NCBI GenBank assembly: GCA_003427395.1
Contig: BFEA01000110.1
Location: 2,370,697 to 2,421,489, forward strand
DNA length: 50,793 nt
Source of the DNA: Chara braunii
Taxonomy: Eukaryota > Streptophyta > Charophyceae > Charales > Characeae
Direction: 5' to 3'
Part shown: one piece after another, positions 31,001 through 42,150 of the stretch
Position numbering within the stretch: the first letter of the stretch is position 1
How the letters are laid out: each line of letters begins with the position of its first letter
Position numbers and translations under genes: made by a program
Notes under the pieces: generated by a model
Databases searched by the model: none
The model's input: only the letters and a program-made list of their open reading frames with translations
Told to the model about the DNA's origin: nothing

Positions 31001-32588
31001 GCGAAACGATCACTTCTGGCCATCCCTGTTGTGGACATGGAGATCTCTCCCCCTGCCAGACAAACAACAACCCGAGAGATGGGACGAGGTCCTCCGCCAA
31101 TCGCTTTTTGACAATAGAAGAATCGTTGACACCTGGGGTCAAGTCCTAAACTGTGCGGAATCTCCCTGGCGGGTGTGGGTCAAGAGGGGAGTAATGAGAA
31201 TCAGCGATATATGGGACCGGGCCACGCGGGACTAGATCGACACGGACCTCCTCAGACAAAAGCTGCGTTATGGCCATCGATCAAAAACGGCCCTGGAAGA
31301 GGTAATTGAGAGGATCCCCCTGAGCTGGTGGCAAATCCTCAGAAACGGGCCCACAATACAAGAAGCAGACTGGGTGCAGATCCCCGGAAGCAAGCAGGAA
31401 CTGGGAAAGGTGGTACACAGCAGCTCAGACGGGCGAGTGACGGTGGCTGTATATACAGTAGGGAGGAGCAACATCCTCCAAGCACCCGCCTCAGAGGAAA
31501 CACGCTGCTATCAGACGGAAGAGCTGCTGCGAACTAGAGTCTTGGAGGATGGGGATCAGCGGGTGGCCTTCTCCCCTGGCACCCCGATTGCACAACTACC
31601 CCTGGACCCAATAGAGTGGACATGGACAGGGTTGGGAGGGAGACGGAAGCCACACACCCAAACGCTATACAACATGTCAGTCAAATCCAGGTACAGAATG
31701 CTTCGACCCAAAATTAACCTCCGCGATCGGGTGGAGGCCAGATGGATGAACCACTTAAATATCAGTAAAGCATCACTTCGGGGGGTCAAATGGTTCCATC
31801 TGGTAAAAACGAAACCTGCGAAACAGACATCCCTGCAATGGCAAATGGAACACCGGTGCTTACCGACTAATGATTGGCTGATCGATCGGACGACCCTGGA
31901 GCAGAGCGGACGGGCTCTCCCTTGGTGTAAGTTCTGCTTCAGTTCGTTCCCGGCTCGGACCAGACCAGAAACAATCGAGCATATCTTTTTGCAATGCCCA
32001 GGGGCGGTCTGGCTCTGGCGCTGGTGGGATAGGATCTGGAATCAGCTGAAAACAAATGTGCCCTGGCCATGGGACTGGAAGGCGTTATTGTTAGAAGCAT
32101 GGTCTGAGGAACAAGCAGATGCCTTCACCCAAAACCTCTTCGAACTCGGACGCAGAGCAGTGGTATGGGCACTTTGGAACCGCCGCTGCACTTACGAAAT
32201 GGAGGGGGTAAGGTTGGAAGGAACGGAGTTCACAGAGACTATACAGCAGCAAATCCAAATCGGAATAACTATACAATGGGAAGAGGTTAAACAGCGGATC
32301 AGCTCTCTGCAAACACAAAAGGAAATAAACCAGAAAATCCAGGACTTTAGTGCTAAATGGCTCGGGGGGAAACAAGGGGGAAAGGTGGGGAGAGTGGAAC
32401 GGGTAAGGGGAATGGGGGATCAGGGGAATGATCAGGAAAGGAAAAGGCAAGGCAAGGACTATCGGCTGATATTTCATGAATGGGCTCAAGTGGACGCTGC
32501 AATTCCCATGAGATCGGCTAATGATTTCCCGAACCCCTTCCCCCCTCCCTCTAATAGTATGGTCGAATTGGGATGGTATGGGGCATAG
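28026..32588 (+). pseudogene. LINE ORF2: endonuclease, reverse transcriptase, zinc knuckle
   Basis: 28026-28922 is an APE-type endonuclease with the expected residues: LNVNGL (Asn31), QEIH (Glu64), NVYAPN, GDFN (Asp170, Asn172), SRIDLI (Asp239) and LDHA (Asp266-His267). A frameshift near 28905-28920 and a TAG at 29108-29110 follow. 29147-30607 is the reverse transcriptase: IFIDFEKAYD (first Asp, residue 272), RQGDPIAPYLF and FADD (378-379). Another frameshift near 30600 and a TAG at 31233-31235 separate 30702-31235 and 31374-32588, which hold the C-terminal region with CKFC...ETIEHIFLQC, typical of the zf-RVT motif of plant LINEs. Catalytic residues survive although the frame is broken at least four times, so inactivation is fairly recent. 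No RNase H domain was seen. Confidence 0.9.
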
Positions 32589-32747
32589 AGGGGAGCAAGA
32601 ATAGAGCTTTCTGGCTGTAGGGGGATATGGAAAGGGAAAGGGGAGGGACTAGGTTTGGTAGCAATTTTTGACGTCCCAGCCCGGGTGAAGAGGTCCCCCC
32701 CCTCCCTTCAACTCCTTCCAAGTACCCAGTTCAGTCAATCCCCTGGC
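32589..32747 (+). other. LINE 3' UTR and junction
   Basis: Sequence after the ORF2 stop aligns with 40110-40295 (GGGAGGGACTAG, GTCC..CGCCCG/AGCCCGGGT, GAAGAGGT, TTCAGTCAATCCCCTGG). No poly(A) tail is seen; the tail abuts minus-strand LINE sequence. Confidence 0.65.
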
Positions 32748-32749
32748 AG

Positions 32750-32912
32750 CCAGCGCAGGACAAAGTTTTGTCTCTTGCAAACAAATCACATGGGCAGCCT
32801 GCGAATGTACCCACTGCGGGATACCACTGCGTTGTCGACCGTTAGGACCGTTACGATCATTGAGGCCTCGCACATTCCAGCTAACAAAGCGGAGACGGCT
32901 TGGAAGGACCAT
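32750..32912 (-). pseudogene. LINE ORF2 start, endonuclease fragment
   Basis: Begins at 32912 and shows the N-terminal endonuclease signature: SWNVRGLND with its Asn, then ICLQETKL with the catalytic Glu. The remaining frame to 32649 reads through the antisense of the other LINE's 3' UTR and is not endonuclease. It overlaps the end of ORF1 (32881) by about 30 bases, as is common in LINEs. Confidence 0.75.
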
Positions 32913-34848
32913 CAGTCAGTCCAGCCTCGCCGCCCTTAGATTGGATTAGGCGGTGCGTGCCAGCAGGAATCTTTCTGCGTTTGTCCTCGTCCTTGTCTCC
33001 TGGCTGCAACTCTGTCAGAGCCCAGGGGCTCATCAGGACCGACTCAAAATCGGAGGACGATAAATAATCCTTCAAAGCAGCATGTTTGATCCAATCGGAG
33101 ACAATATGTGTCGTAATCCCTTCAGCCATATATATCTTCTTTAGAATTGGATTAGAGGCTTGAGTGAACTGCTGCAGCGGGATCCAGTAAGGATTCAAGG
33201 CCCGCAATTTCTCGAGCGTTTCCGTTGGCAACTGAATATTCAAAAAAGCAAAGTGAATGCATGCTTTGCAAGCTCTTTTCCCAGAAGCCCAATCAAACAC
33301 AAATCTGTTGACTTTCGGCTCCGGCAGAAGCCTTGCATAGCATATCATTGGGCCTTCTGGAGAAGAGACACAGATCAGGGGGGCCAGGTATTCTTCCATT
33401 TTATTCTTATCGCCTTTGAGCTTCGTGGTCATGGGCTGGGCCCCAGAAAGAGATCTAGCCCCGCTACCTTTATATCTATTCCTCGACAACCCCTTCCCCT
33501 CTGCTGGTTGGCTGAGGAGAAGGGGTCTTCCTTCTGAGTTAGTATGCGATTTCTTGGAAGGTGTCTGACAGGCCTTCCCCGTAGAGGATGGGCCTTTGGG
33601 AGTGTCGTCTTCTGATAAATATGGTCCTAGGGGCACCGATAACAACGGATCGACCTCCGTGGGCCGAGGTGCTGATGGCCCAGGGCCCGCTGTCCCCATT
33701 TCCATATCTGCATTGGAGCCATCCGTGATCCTGAGAGTTGGAGACAGCGTCCGAGATGACCCAAGTGACTGATTTGAATTGTCCAAACAGAGATCCTGGT
33801 CTACAACCAAGGGGGTGCCAGTCAGCTTGTCAATCCATGACTGACGCGGCTGTTCTCCTGGAGAGAAGATGGGGTTGACATGTTCTATGACAAAGCCCTT
33901 GGCTGGTAACAAGGCATGAGAGGAAGCTGGCTTCTCTGTGGAAGCCGGGCTGGAAGGTTCTGTGACAGCTTTAGCGATTCCTTGCGGTTGGGCCGACAAT
34001 GGTGCAGCGGGTGATGGTGATGATGGTGGTGGTATGGTGGGGGGGAGGATGGTTGCACCATAGATGGGCCTGCTCCCTCCGTAGGAACCCAAGAGCCCTT
34101 AGGTTGTCTGCGGTGGGGAGAACGTGGGGGAGTGGCCCTCCTTCCCGCCCCCTTTCCTGACTACTTCCCAGCCAGGGAGGGGGCGGGAGGGGAAGGGGGA
34201 GCATTCATCGGACTCTGTGTACCCGCGGAGTACATGGACTGGCCCTGCTGCATTTTACGTTTCCTGGCTGGGCAGTCCAGGTCGCCATCTGTGTGAAAGT
34301 ATCCCCGACACTGACTGCGCCAATCGGTAAATTGGCTAACGACCTCCAATTCCATCGAACCTCCCCCATCGGGGAGGTCAATTGCCAAGTACGGCGTGTA
34401 CCATTCCTCCGCAGCTGGCTCCAGATCAAATCGGATGTTAAACAGCTCTGGCTCCTCCGGACTCGCTGAAATCGGACCCACTTTGAGAATCCGTCCATAT
34501 GCCAATTTCACTACATCATGAATGAGTGGCATAGCCCCTATCGGAACCTGAAGGACACGCACCCAGAAAAGTTGAGAAAACTCTGTATTGCATAGTTTCA
34601 CGCCAATCTTGAAGTTCTGCTTCAGACATCCATGGTCTGAAGTGGAGGGAATGTTTCACCCCGTCCAGCTTTACCTCGTCTGTTTGTTTCTTCAATAACC
34701 ATTCAGCTATCTCCTTAGTACTAGGAACATAGGTAACAAGGTTCCGCCCTTCGTTGTGAAAAAGACCCCTCTTCGGCTCATTGCCGAGCATCGGCATCCC
34801 AATCCATCTATTCTCATACATACGAACTAACCTTTTCTTAATTTTCAC
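32881..34848 (-). pseudogene. LINE ORF1 of plant type, frameshifted
   Basis: Three frames: 34848-34516 (NEGRNLVTYVPSTKEIAEWL, HFRPWMSEAELQDWRE), 34601-34161 (FWVRVLQVPIGAMPLIHD, FDLEPAAEEW, and a degraded zinc knuckle QCRGYFHTDGDLDCP lacking the first Cys), and 34092-32881 (Pro/Ser-rich linker, then a globular C-terminal domain with FVFDWASGKRACKACIHFAF). The shift near 34590 joins the HFRPWM and FWVRVLQVP blocks, which are normally contiguous. One or more shifts lie between 34160 and 34092. The protein would coat LINE RNA. Confidence 0.75.
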
Positions 34849-36210
34849 AGGAAGAGAGTCGCTGTTTTGGCCAAAAAAGATGGCGACAGCGTTGTGAGAG
34901 AGTCATTCCCTCTAGGCTCGAAAAACAGGCAAGTCTATCTTAACACGATCCCCGTATCTTTCGACCCTATCTTCGTCATTGGGGATCAAGTCCGAAGGCA
35001 AGACCCCAGATCAATAGCACTCTTCGATGACTCGGAGAGTCCTCTCCTTCTCTCGATCCAGAGAAGAGGTTGACCGATTGTCACCTTCCATTCCGTACGT
35101 TTAATACGGGGTTCTCCCCACCGTGTCATGCAATCGTGTGACGGACTAAGTCCAGCCGCTGTCCCAATCGAACGGGAGAAAGCGGAAGGGAGAAGACGCC
35201 CTCAAACTGAATCTTCCAAACAATCTGACACCTACTCTCCCTCTAAAACTTGCATGCCCAGGTTAAGTTACCGAGAGCAGAAAGGAAGGGAGACGATTAT
35301 TCCTTGATGCCCAGGTTAAGTTACCGAGAGCAGAAAGGAAGGGAGACGATTATTCCTTGACCTAACCAGTAAACAGGTCAAATCACAATGTAAGGGATGT
35401 CGGCAGTCTACGGCAGATCCCCTCGTCGAAGTCAAATTCTCAATATCTCCGACCACACCCTTATACCATCCTTCCCCCAAAATTCACTTGCAGTTAAATA
35501 CCCACCCTCCCCCCTGAAGAACATGAGACAATAAGGATCCAGAGATGGATGGAGATTACCTCCCGGTCTTGAACAAGCCCAATCAAGTTATCTCGAGAGA
35601 AGGTGCCCAGACCAGAAATTCCACAGTTCAGACAACCCACCCACCGAATAGAAGATGACGTCTTCTTCAAAGGTTCGAAGCCGCTCCCCGAGTCTTCTGG
35701 CCGCTCCCAGTTGTCCACCCTTCCCAGATCAATACAGATGTCAAAAGAGGAGCCCGACTCCTCGAAACGAGCGAAGAGCGGTCGACTCCCCGCATGCAAA
35801 CCGTTCGAATTCTTCTAGGGATTTGAGCAGATTATAGAGCAAACTGGTTTCATAAGGGCTGCTGGGAAGGTCTCCCAGCCGAGTGTAAGACACTCCCCTA
35901 ACCACTCAAGGAGAGGGTTGGCTGGGGCCCCATGAAGAACGAACACTCAAACCATCCAACAGGGCGAGCGACAGCTGACAAGATGGCTCTGGATAACCCG
36001 TCGACCCGCTCACCTCGCAAGCGCCTTACTCCGTCTACCAGGAGGGCTATCAGGTGGGCACTAATTAGGGTTGTCTGACGACGACGCCAACCTCCATCGT
36101 GTCGAGCTCGCCGCGTCAGGAGCGACCTGTCACCCGGAACCCAGAATTAGCGCACCTCCGAATAGCGCTACCGGCCGCGGGTGGCGAGCGAGGCCCCCCT
36201 TCTTTTCCAG
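34849..36210 (-). promoter_or_regulatory. Probable 5' UTR of the minus-strand LINE
   Basis: No gene-like ORF. It contains an exact 53-base tandem duplication (35255-35307 and 35308-35360; unit begins TGCCCAGGTTAAGTTACCGA). The left part is pyrimidine-rich; the right part includes an ATGGCTCTGGATAACCCGTC segment near 35982 of unknown meaning. Assigned by position only. Confidence 0.4.
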
Positions 36211-36256
36211 GCACAAGTTTTCTATCCATCCAATTTTAACGAATGTCCCAAAGGAC
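36210..36256 (-). pseudogene. U6 snRNA 5' fragment
   Basis: The minus strand from 36256 reads GTCCTTTGGGACATTCG then TTAAAATTGGATGGATAGAA, matching the U6 5' stem-loop and the following AAAATTGGAACGATA with a few changes. The 3' two thirds are absent. An 18-base T run and a copy of the TGGGACGCTGG retroposon lie immediately to the right (36272-36365). Confidence 0.65.
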
Positions 36257-36714
36257 AAGTTTTCATGACACCTTTTTTTTTTTTTTTTTTTTGAGGGGAC
36301 AAGGCTCCGATCTATTCGTGGGGAGCAGCACGTGCTGGGAACCGGGCCCAGCGTCCCATATGGAAATTTACATAGAATTTTGAAAGTTTGAGATACCGGG
36401 GCCATTATCTGGCTTTGGCTAAGAAAATTTTGAGCTACTTAGAAAGTTACTACGACAAACTTCAGAAAAAAGGTCTGCCCACAACAAAACACGCCATCGC
36501 AGAGGTCCTACAATGCTCGAAACCCTGTGGATCCCTAGCAACCCTTCTAAAGCTCTCCAGCACTGTCGTACTCCCTGCCGAGCCCTTCCAGGACGCACGC
36601 CCCCACCCTGCTCTACAGTACCATACAAAATTGTTGGTCTCCCCTGCCTCCTCCTCCATGGTATCTGGACACTGTATACACGATCCTTGTCCTTCCCAAC
36701 AATCTTCCTCCTCC

Positions 36715-36772
36715 TACACATGCTGCTTCTTCTTCTTCCTCCTCTTCTTCTTCTTCTTCTTCTTCTTCTTCT

Positions 36773-36809
<37 letters not shown>

Positions 36810-36990
36810 CTTCCGCTTTTGCTTCCTCCTCCTCCTCCTCCTCCCCCTCTTCTCTTCTTCTTCTTCCTCCTCCTCCTCCTCCTCCTCCTCCTCCTCCTCC
36901 TCCTCCCCCTTATCTTTTACTTCTTCTCTTCTTCTGCCTCCTCTTCTTCCTCCTCCTCCTCCGCTTCCCCTTCCCCTTCCTCTTATTCTT
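36715..36990. repeat. Compound (TTC)n/(TGC)n/(CTC)n trinucleotide tract
   Basis: About 270 bases of pyrimidine-rich triplets, including TTC, TGC and TCC blocks. All frames are open (poly Ser, Leu, Phe or Pro), which explains two apparent long ORFs at 36388-37070 that I reject. Confidence 0.95.
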
Positions 36991-37725
36991 CACTCAGTAT
37001 CTCTATGGCTCCTCTTATCCTCTCTTGTCTTGTGATTGGCAGCTTGACCAGTAGTGTTGACAGCGTGTAAGACTTCTGATGCTGACTAATCAGTGAAAGC
37101 GTTGTTGATTCTTTTGTGACTTTGCACGCATGGTATAGAGCACCACCACTTCTTACGCTTTCTTGCTCAAGTTCTGATGTGGTGGATGAGTACCCAGCCT
37201 TCGACATGTCATTAACACCCATGCCGTACCAGCACGCATCACCAATGCCGTACAAGCACCCAAGCCGTACAAGCACGCATCACCAATTGTGCTGATGAAT
37301 TCACCGTCCACAGACAGCGGGGACAGCCATGCACAGACGGGCTCAAAGAATGCCTACCCTCTTCAAAGCCAACTCCGAATTCCTGGCCCCTTTAAAGTTT
37401 CAAAACCTGACCTTTCTTATGAATCTGCCATCCATCAATGCATCTATCTCGCTCCTTCCTCGTCCTTATCATGAAATTCACTGTCCCATCCAATCAATGT
37501 CTATCTCGTTTATTCCCCTTTATCTATTTCTGAACCCAATTCCTCAAAACTTCTCAAAAGATTCAACTGAGAACTTCCCTTGCACAATGGTGTTCAAAAA
37601 AAAAAAGAAAAAAAAAGAGAGAGATTCTGAAGTTCTGAACAGTCCTTTTCTGAACCCAACCCATGTGCCTGAACGGTATATGATTTCGAAATTTTTTATT
37701 TTTTATTTTTCAAAATTCAGTAACA

Positions 37726-37930
37726 CAATGTGAACAACGTGAAGTGGTTACTGAACAGATCATGAGTTCGAATCTCGACAGAATCAGATGGACAAACTAA
37801 TGGCCGGGACACACATAATTTGTCACATATATGATTTCAATTTTTTTTGTTTTAATTCAGAAGTGTTAATGAACAGATCATGAGTTCAAATCCTGCGAAA
37901 TCAGATGGATAAAATAATGTTAGGGATGGC
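37726..37930 (+). mobile_element. Two partial SINEs of the GAACAGATCATGAG family
   Basis: Copies at about 37726-37830 and 37860-37930 share GAACAGATCATGAGTTC(G/A)AATC (B box) and AATCAGATGGA.AAA.TAATG. The A box is decayed in the first and missing in the second. Confidence 0.65.
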
Positions 37931-38034
37931 GCACGTAAACAGAAAAAAAAAAAACCTGAAGTCCTTTTCTAAACAGAGATTTCAGTTCTGCAGAACTTGT
38001 AGAAGTCTCCAGAAGAAGAAGATGGGCCCCGTAA

Positions 38035-38270
38035 GCCGGCTGGCTAGCTCAGTTCGTTGAGCACGTAACAGGCACTCAGGAGGTCGTGGGTTCGATAGCC
38101 AACGTCGTCCTTTCGATTCCCGCTGCCTCCTGGGGGTGTTCATTGGAGTCTGTTTCAGTTCGTTGAGCACGTAAGTGGCACTCAGGAGGTCGTGGTTTCG
38201 ATTGCCAACTTCGTCCTTTCGATTCCCGCTGCCTCCTGGGGGTGTTAATTGGAGTTTGTCTCTAAGGAGG
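38035..38270 (+). mobile_element. tRNA-derived SINE, tandem pair
   Basis: The first copy has GGCTAGCTCAGTTCGTTGAG (A box) and GTGGGTTCGATAGCC (B box). The second, starting about 38154, begins at CAGTTCGTTGAGCACGTAA and repeats the body (GGCACTCAGGAGGTCGTGG, CCTTTCGATTCCCGCTGCC, CTCCTGGGGGTGTT). The tRNA head is distinct from the other two SINE families in the window. Confidence 0.75.
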
Positions 38271-38754
38271 CGACAGACATACGGCACGCCCTGGACTGAC
38301 GAGCTTCAGGTTCACCAGCGGAGATGATTGGCTTGGGCCTCCTGCCAGTGGCTGGTTGTGGAAGCGATTGTGCGGTGGGTCTCTGTCCAGCCTATGCCAG
38401 GTGTTAGGATTGGGAGCTTGGGTGCTGCTTCCCGTACAGAGCCGAATGAGGGGCCGGTTTCAACCCATCATAACCCCCTTAGGGCCGTCCAGATAGTGTG
38501 CATAGATAGGCTTGGGTGAAAAAATGGAACTGGACAAGGAGTAGATAGGTAGGAAGGGAGAGAGAGAACAAGAGAAACAATATAAGGGTAGTTTTATAAA
38601 AAAAAGATGGGCCCCGCAGGACTACTCACCAAATGTACAAAAGACAAAAGATCACGGGCACCGTGTATCTTTCCATGTTCTAGCCGAAGATTCACTCTCA
38701 TTGTGCACATTTCGAGAGTACTGGAGCAAGGCCTGATGTTTCTGAAGTCTCAAC

Positions 38755-39442
<688 letters not shown>

Positions 39443-39469
39443 CTATATTTTAAGTCTCAACATATTACA

Positions 39470-39690
39470 AATGTTGTTCCCGGTAAATTTGGGACGACTC
39501 AGAGCATACTCACACCAGGGCTTTTTTACTTGTTTCTGGACAGAATTGCGGCCAGATGCATACAGGTGTGGTCGAAATTGCGGGCTGATACAATTTTGAA
39601 AGTGCTAGTGTGAGTACGCCCTCAGAGAAGATCAGCATGGCCCCTGCGCAAGGAGGACACACATATATCGAGTACCAGCAATTGAAAGGG
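39470..39690 (+). pseudogene. U6 snRNA pseudogene split by a MITE
   Basis: The 3' half (39622-39690) reads CAGAGAAGATCAGCATGG, CCCCTGCGCAAGGAGGACAC, then ATATCGAG and a short A tail, clearly U6. The 5' half lies upstream at about 39478-39504 (GGTAAATTTGGGACGACTCA, about 18 of 23 matches to U6 GATAAAATTGGAACGATACAGAG including the last bases). The intervening 116 bases are a MITE. The two halves join in register at CAGAG. Confidence 0.75.
39498..39627. mobile_element. MITE, CATACTCACAC family, inside a U6 pseudogene
   Basis: The ends CATACTCACACCAGGG and (inverted) GGCGTACTCACACTAGCAC enclose about 116 bases containing a GCGGCCAGATGCAT...GGTCG.AATTGCGG core. Direct CTCAGAG repeats (39498-39504, 39621-39627) flank it. 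Relatives lie at 45405-45534 and 48682-48811 and, partially, at 48812-48870 and 18880-19010. Confidence 0.8.
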
Positions 39691-39732
39691 AAAAAAAAAC
39701 CGGCCAAAAAAATGAAAACAAAAATGAATACC

Positions 39733-39779
39733 CACGGGCCTAGCTCAGTCGGTACACCCATCAACTGTTGAAACACAGA
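39733..39779 (+). mobile_element. SINE 5' fragment
   Basis: GGGCCTAGCTCAGTCGGTACA and TGTTGAAACACAGA match the A-box half of the 15.7-kb SINE family; the B box is missing. Confidence 0.65.
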
Positions 39780-39808
39780 TAATTCACTCATAAACTGGAT
39801 GAACAAAT

Positions 39809-39809
39809 T

Positions 39810-39860
<51 letters not shown>

Positions 39861-39864
39861 TTTT
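39809..39864. repeat. (TTTA)n microsatellite
   Basis: About 14 TTTA units, lying at the tail end of the minus-strand SINE at 39863-40023, so it probably grew from the SINE poly(A) tail. Confidence 0.95.
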
Positions 39865-40023
39865 TGTGAAAGGGCTACGGCATTTCAACTGACCGGCCCT
39901 GCAGGTAATTCAGAGTTGCAGTATTTCACTCATATGCTTCGAGTGGACTTCGAACTCAGCACCTGGTCTGTATGTCAACACTTCAGGGGTGTTTTTACCA
40001 AATGAGCTACTGTAGGGCTGGTC
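39863..40023 (-). mobile_element. tRNA-derived SINE
   Basis: Minus strand: GTAGCTCATTTGGTAAAA (A box), GAGTTCGAAGTCC (B box), CTGAATTAC and GCCGTAGCCCTTTC, ending in an AT-rich tail. The body matches the 16427-16598 copy. Confidence 0.75.
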
Positions 40024-40310
40024 AGTGAATGGACCAAAGTGGATGCAGCGATCCCATTGAAACCCCCTGAAGAATTCCCGGACTTCTTCCCCCCCCCCAT
40101 CTAATTGTCTAGTGGAAATGAAGTGGTACGGAATGGACTCTGCATAACATTAGTTCGAAAAAGAAGTTTTGGCACTAAAAGGGCTGGTGGGGAGGGGGAG
40201 GGACTAGTTTGTAGTAGTAGGTGTCCGGCGCCCGTTTCAGGACGAAGAGGTTTACTCCCCTTTTCCAATAGCCTGTTCAGTCAATCCCCTGGATTCCAGG
40301 GTAATCAATG
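40023..40310 (+). mobile_element. LINE 3' end fragment
   Basis: Encodes a remnant EWTKVDAAIPLKPPEEFPDF that matches EWAQVDAAIPMRSANDFPNP at the end of ORF2 near 32490, then shares the 3' UTR. 5'-truncated LINE copies of this kind are expected from incomplete reverse transcription. Confidence 0.75.
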
Positions 40311-40339
40311 CTGGCAGGAGCCCCTTATTTTCTTCCTTA

Positions 40340-40500
40340 CACACTCTAAATTCATTCTGTATATGGGACGCTGGTCCCGTTTTCCAGCAGGTGATGTTCC
40401 CCACCAATAGATGGAGCCTCTCCCCAGGTGCTAGTGGTGTCTGCTCTTATCAGCACCACTATCACCGAAGGGGGTGCCTTTTCAAAAAAAAAAAAAAAAA
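40340..40500 (+). mobile_element. Poly(A)-tailed retroposon, TGGGACGCTGG family
   Basis: Contains TGGGACGCTGGTCCCGTTTT, CCAGCAGGTGATG, CCACCAATAGATGGAGCCTC and CCCCAGGTGCTAGTGG, ending in a 17-base A run (40484-40500). It is colinear with the inverted copy at 18487-18640. Confidence 0.7.
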
Positions 40501-40984
40501 GGGCTGGTCAGTCCAACGCCGATATCTCAAGGCCGTCGTGCTCTTTTTTTTTGGGGGGGGGGGGTCTGTGTTCAGAAATTCAGCTGAATCTTGAACACCT
40601 GAGGATTGGTAGATGTACGGTCGGACAAGATATTCGACTTAGAGAGTCACTGAGGAAAAGTAGATGCTCCAAGGACATTTACTTAGAGAGCGGAGCCGAG
40701 TAGATCCAGTACCAAATGAGGTATCGATGTATCGTAAAGCCCCGCAAGTAGTATGATACCCGTACTCGCGGCCACACTCGGTAGATAGATCAGATAAGCT
40801 GCGTCGTTCTACTTAACGTCTTTTTCTGTGCAAGCCCAACTTCAGGGGATTGATGAAAAGTAGATGCATGGTGCAGCAGCTCATCTGACTGAAGAATTGT
40901 GACCACGTACATCCACCAACGGATGAGGTACTCTGGACTTCCAACATTGAATACCAAGTATGTACAATCGGACGCCGAACCAGG

Positions 40985-41115
40985 TATTCAATTTCAGATT
41001 CAGGCCAATCAAATGTACCCACTTGGGCCAACCTTGGGCCCATGTGGACCCACTTGGGCCAACTTTGGGCCCAAGTGGACCCACTTGAGCCAACCTTGGG
41101 CCAATCAAATGTAGA
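40985..41115. repeat. Short tandem repeats of GGGCCAACCTTGGGCCCA
   Basis: Three to four copies of a 30-33 base unit (CCACTTGGGCCAACCTTGGG), each internally palindromic (TTGGGCCCAA). Apparent ORFs are compositional. Confidence 0.8.
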
Positions 41116-41289
41116 CCCACCGCGGAACCAAGTATTCATACGACTTCAGATTCCAACCGCTCAGACATATATGCTATGCCACTTGCATACTATGGACTCA
41201 GCCTGGCTGCCACAATCGATAGGTAGGTCAGATTGGACGTGCCTTTCTAGTATGTACTAAGTTTCTAGTATCTACAGATTCTACACTGG

Positions 41290-41850
41290 TTCTAGAGGAG
41301 TTTTTCTGATTGAGCACAACTTGGAGACTCAGAAAAGTAGATGGACCACCGAACACAAGTAGATCCACACCGTCGAACGAGAAGTTCAACTTCGGGGGTT
41401 GAGGCCAAAGAAAGGAGAGAGATGTACTGTCGAGCAAGCAAGGTTGTCGACATCGAACAAGGTTTTTTCTTCGGACGCGAGCACAACTTGGAGAACGAGA
41501 AAAGTAGATGGACCGTCGAACACGGTATCCGACTTGGAAAATGAGGCCAAGTAGATCCACCATCGAACGAGAGGGTTCAACTTCGGCGGTTGAGGCCGAG
41601 GAGATGTACCGTCGAGCAAGGTTGCCTATACCTTGAACAGTAGATCGGATTGGACATGCCTTTCTACTGTAGTTTTTTGTTTGTGAGCACAACTTGGAGA
41701 CCGGAGACTGAGAAACGTAGACGGACCGTCGAACACAGTATCGGACTAAGTCTTCTTGGAGAATTAGGCCAAGTGGAGATGATCGACTTTGTTTGGAGTT
41801 GAGGCCAAGGAGATGTACCGTCGATTCGGCGTCGAACAACGTTTTCTACA
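41290..41850. repeat. Degenerate tandem units of about 180 bases
   Basis: Three units near 41317, 41485 and 41687 share GAGCACAACTTGGAGA, GTAGATGGACC.TCGAACAC, GGTTGAGGCC.A and GATGTACCGTCGA. More decayed relatives extend left to about 40590. Low-quality ORFs on both strands follow the repeats. Confidence 0.7.
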
Positions 41851-41943
41851 TACAGATTTAAGTAGCACTTCACTTCCTGGTGGGGTAGCAAATCCTTTGC
41901 CTCCTCCCATAGTTCCTCATGAAGTAACACGTCCCCGGCCATA

Positions 41944-42150
41944 GCTCCTCCTCTTCCTCCTCTTCCTCCTCCTCCTCCTCCTCCTCTTCCTCTACTCGAT
42001 TGTCTTAACGTCTCTCGCTCTTCCTCGTCCCTGGCCATAGCTCCTCCTCTTCCTCCTTTTCTTCCTCCTCTTCCTCCTCTTCCTCCTCCTCCTCCTCCTC
42101 CTCTTCCTCCTCTTCCTCCTCTTCCTCTTCCTCCTCCTCTTCCTCTACTC
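41944..42150. repeat. (CTC/CTT)n tract with a duplicated GGCCATAGCTCCTCC segment
   Basis: Pyrimidine triplet repeats in two blocks (about 41944-41993 and 42042-42145), each preceded by GGCCATAGCTCCTCCTCTTC and followed by TCTACTCGATTG. Encodes poly-Glu on the minus strand only by composition. Confidence 0.9.

Larger units (their letters stand above)
23395..32747 (+). mobile_element. Decayed L1-type LINE, near full length
   Basis: Components in order: GC-rich 5' region with tandem monomers (to 24708), ORF1 with a zinc-knuckle motif, a second ORF, ORF2 with endonuclease, reverse transcriptase and a C-terminal CCHC-like motif, then a short 3' UTR. The 3' limit is set by homology to a second LINE tail at 40023-40310, which matches through TTCAGTCAATCCCCTGG (ends about 32747 here). 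ORF1 and ORF2 carry frameshifts and stops, so this copy cannot encode working machinery. The 5' boundary is the least certain. Confidence 0.8.
32750..36210 (-). mobile_element. 5' half of a second LINE, opposite orientation
   Basis: Reading leftwards from about 36200: 5' UTR-like DNA, ORF1 in three frames, then the first 40-45 codons of ORF2 (FVSWNVRGLND, VICLQETKL) before homology is lost near 32760, where the other LINE's tail begins. ORF1 is a different type from that of the plus-strand LINE, so this is a separate family, 3'-truncated. The right-hand limit is uncertain. Confidence 0.75.

Noticed and set aside
32649-32760. Continuation of the minus-strand endonuclease ORF
   Set aside because: The frame remains open but reads antisense of the other LINE's 3' UTR, which is shared with 40.2 kb; it is not endonuclease.
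36388-37070. Long ORFs of 185-215 codons through poly-Ser/Leu/Phe
   Set aside because: Produced by a triplet microsatellite that leaves all frames open; no domain and no conserved flank.
38035-38110. Possible functional tRNA gene
   Set aside because: A and B boxes are present but acceptor and anticodon stems do not pair, and a second copy with a long shared body follows, so it is a SINE.
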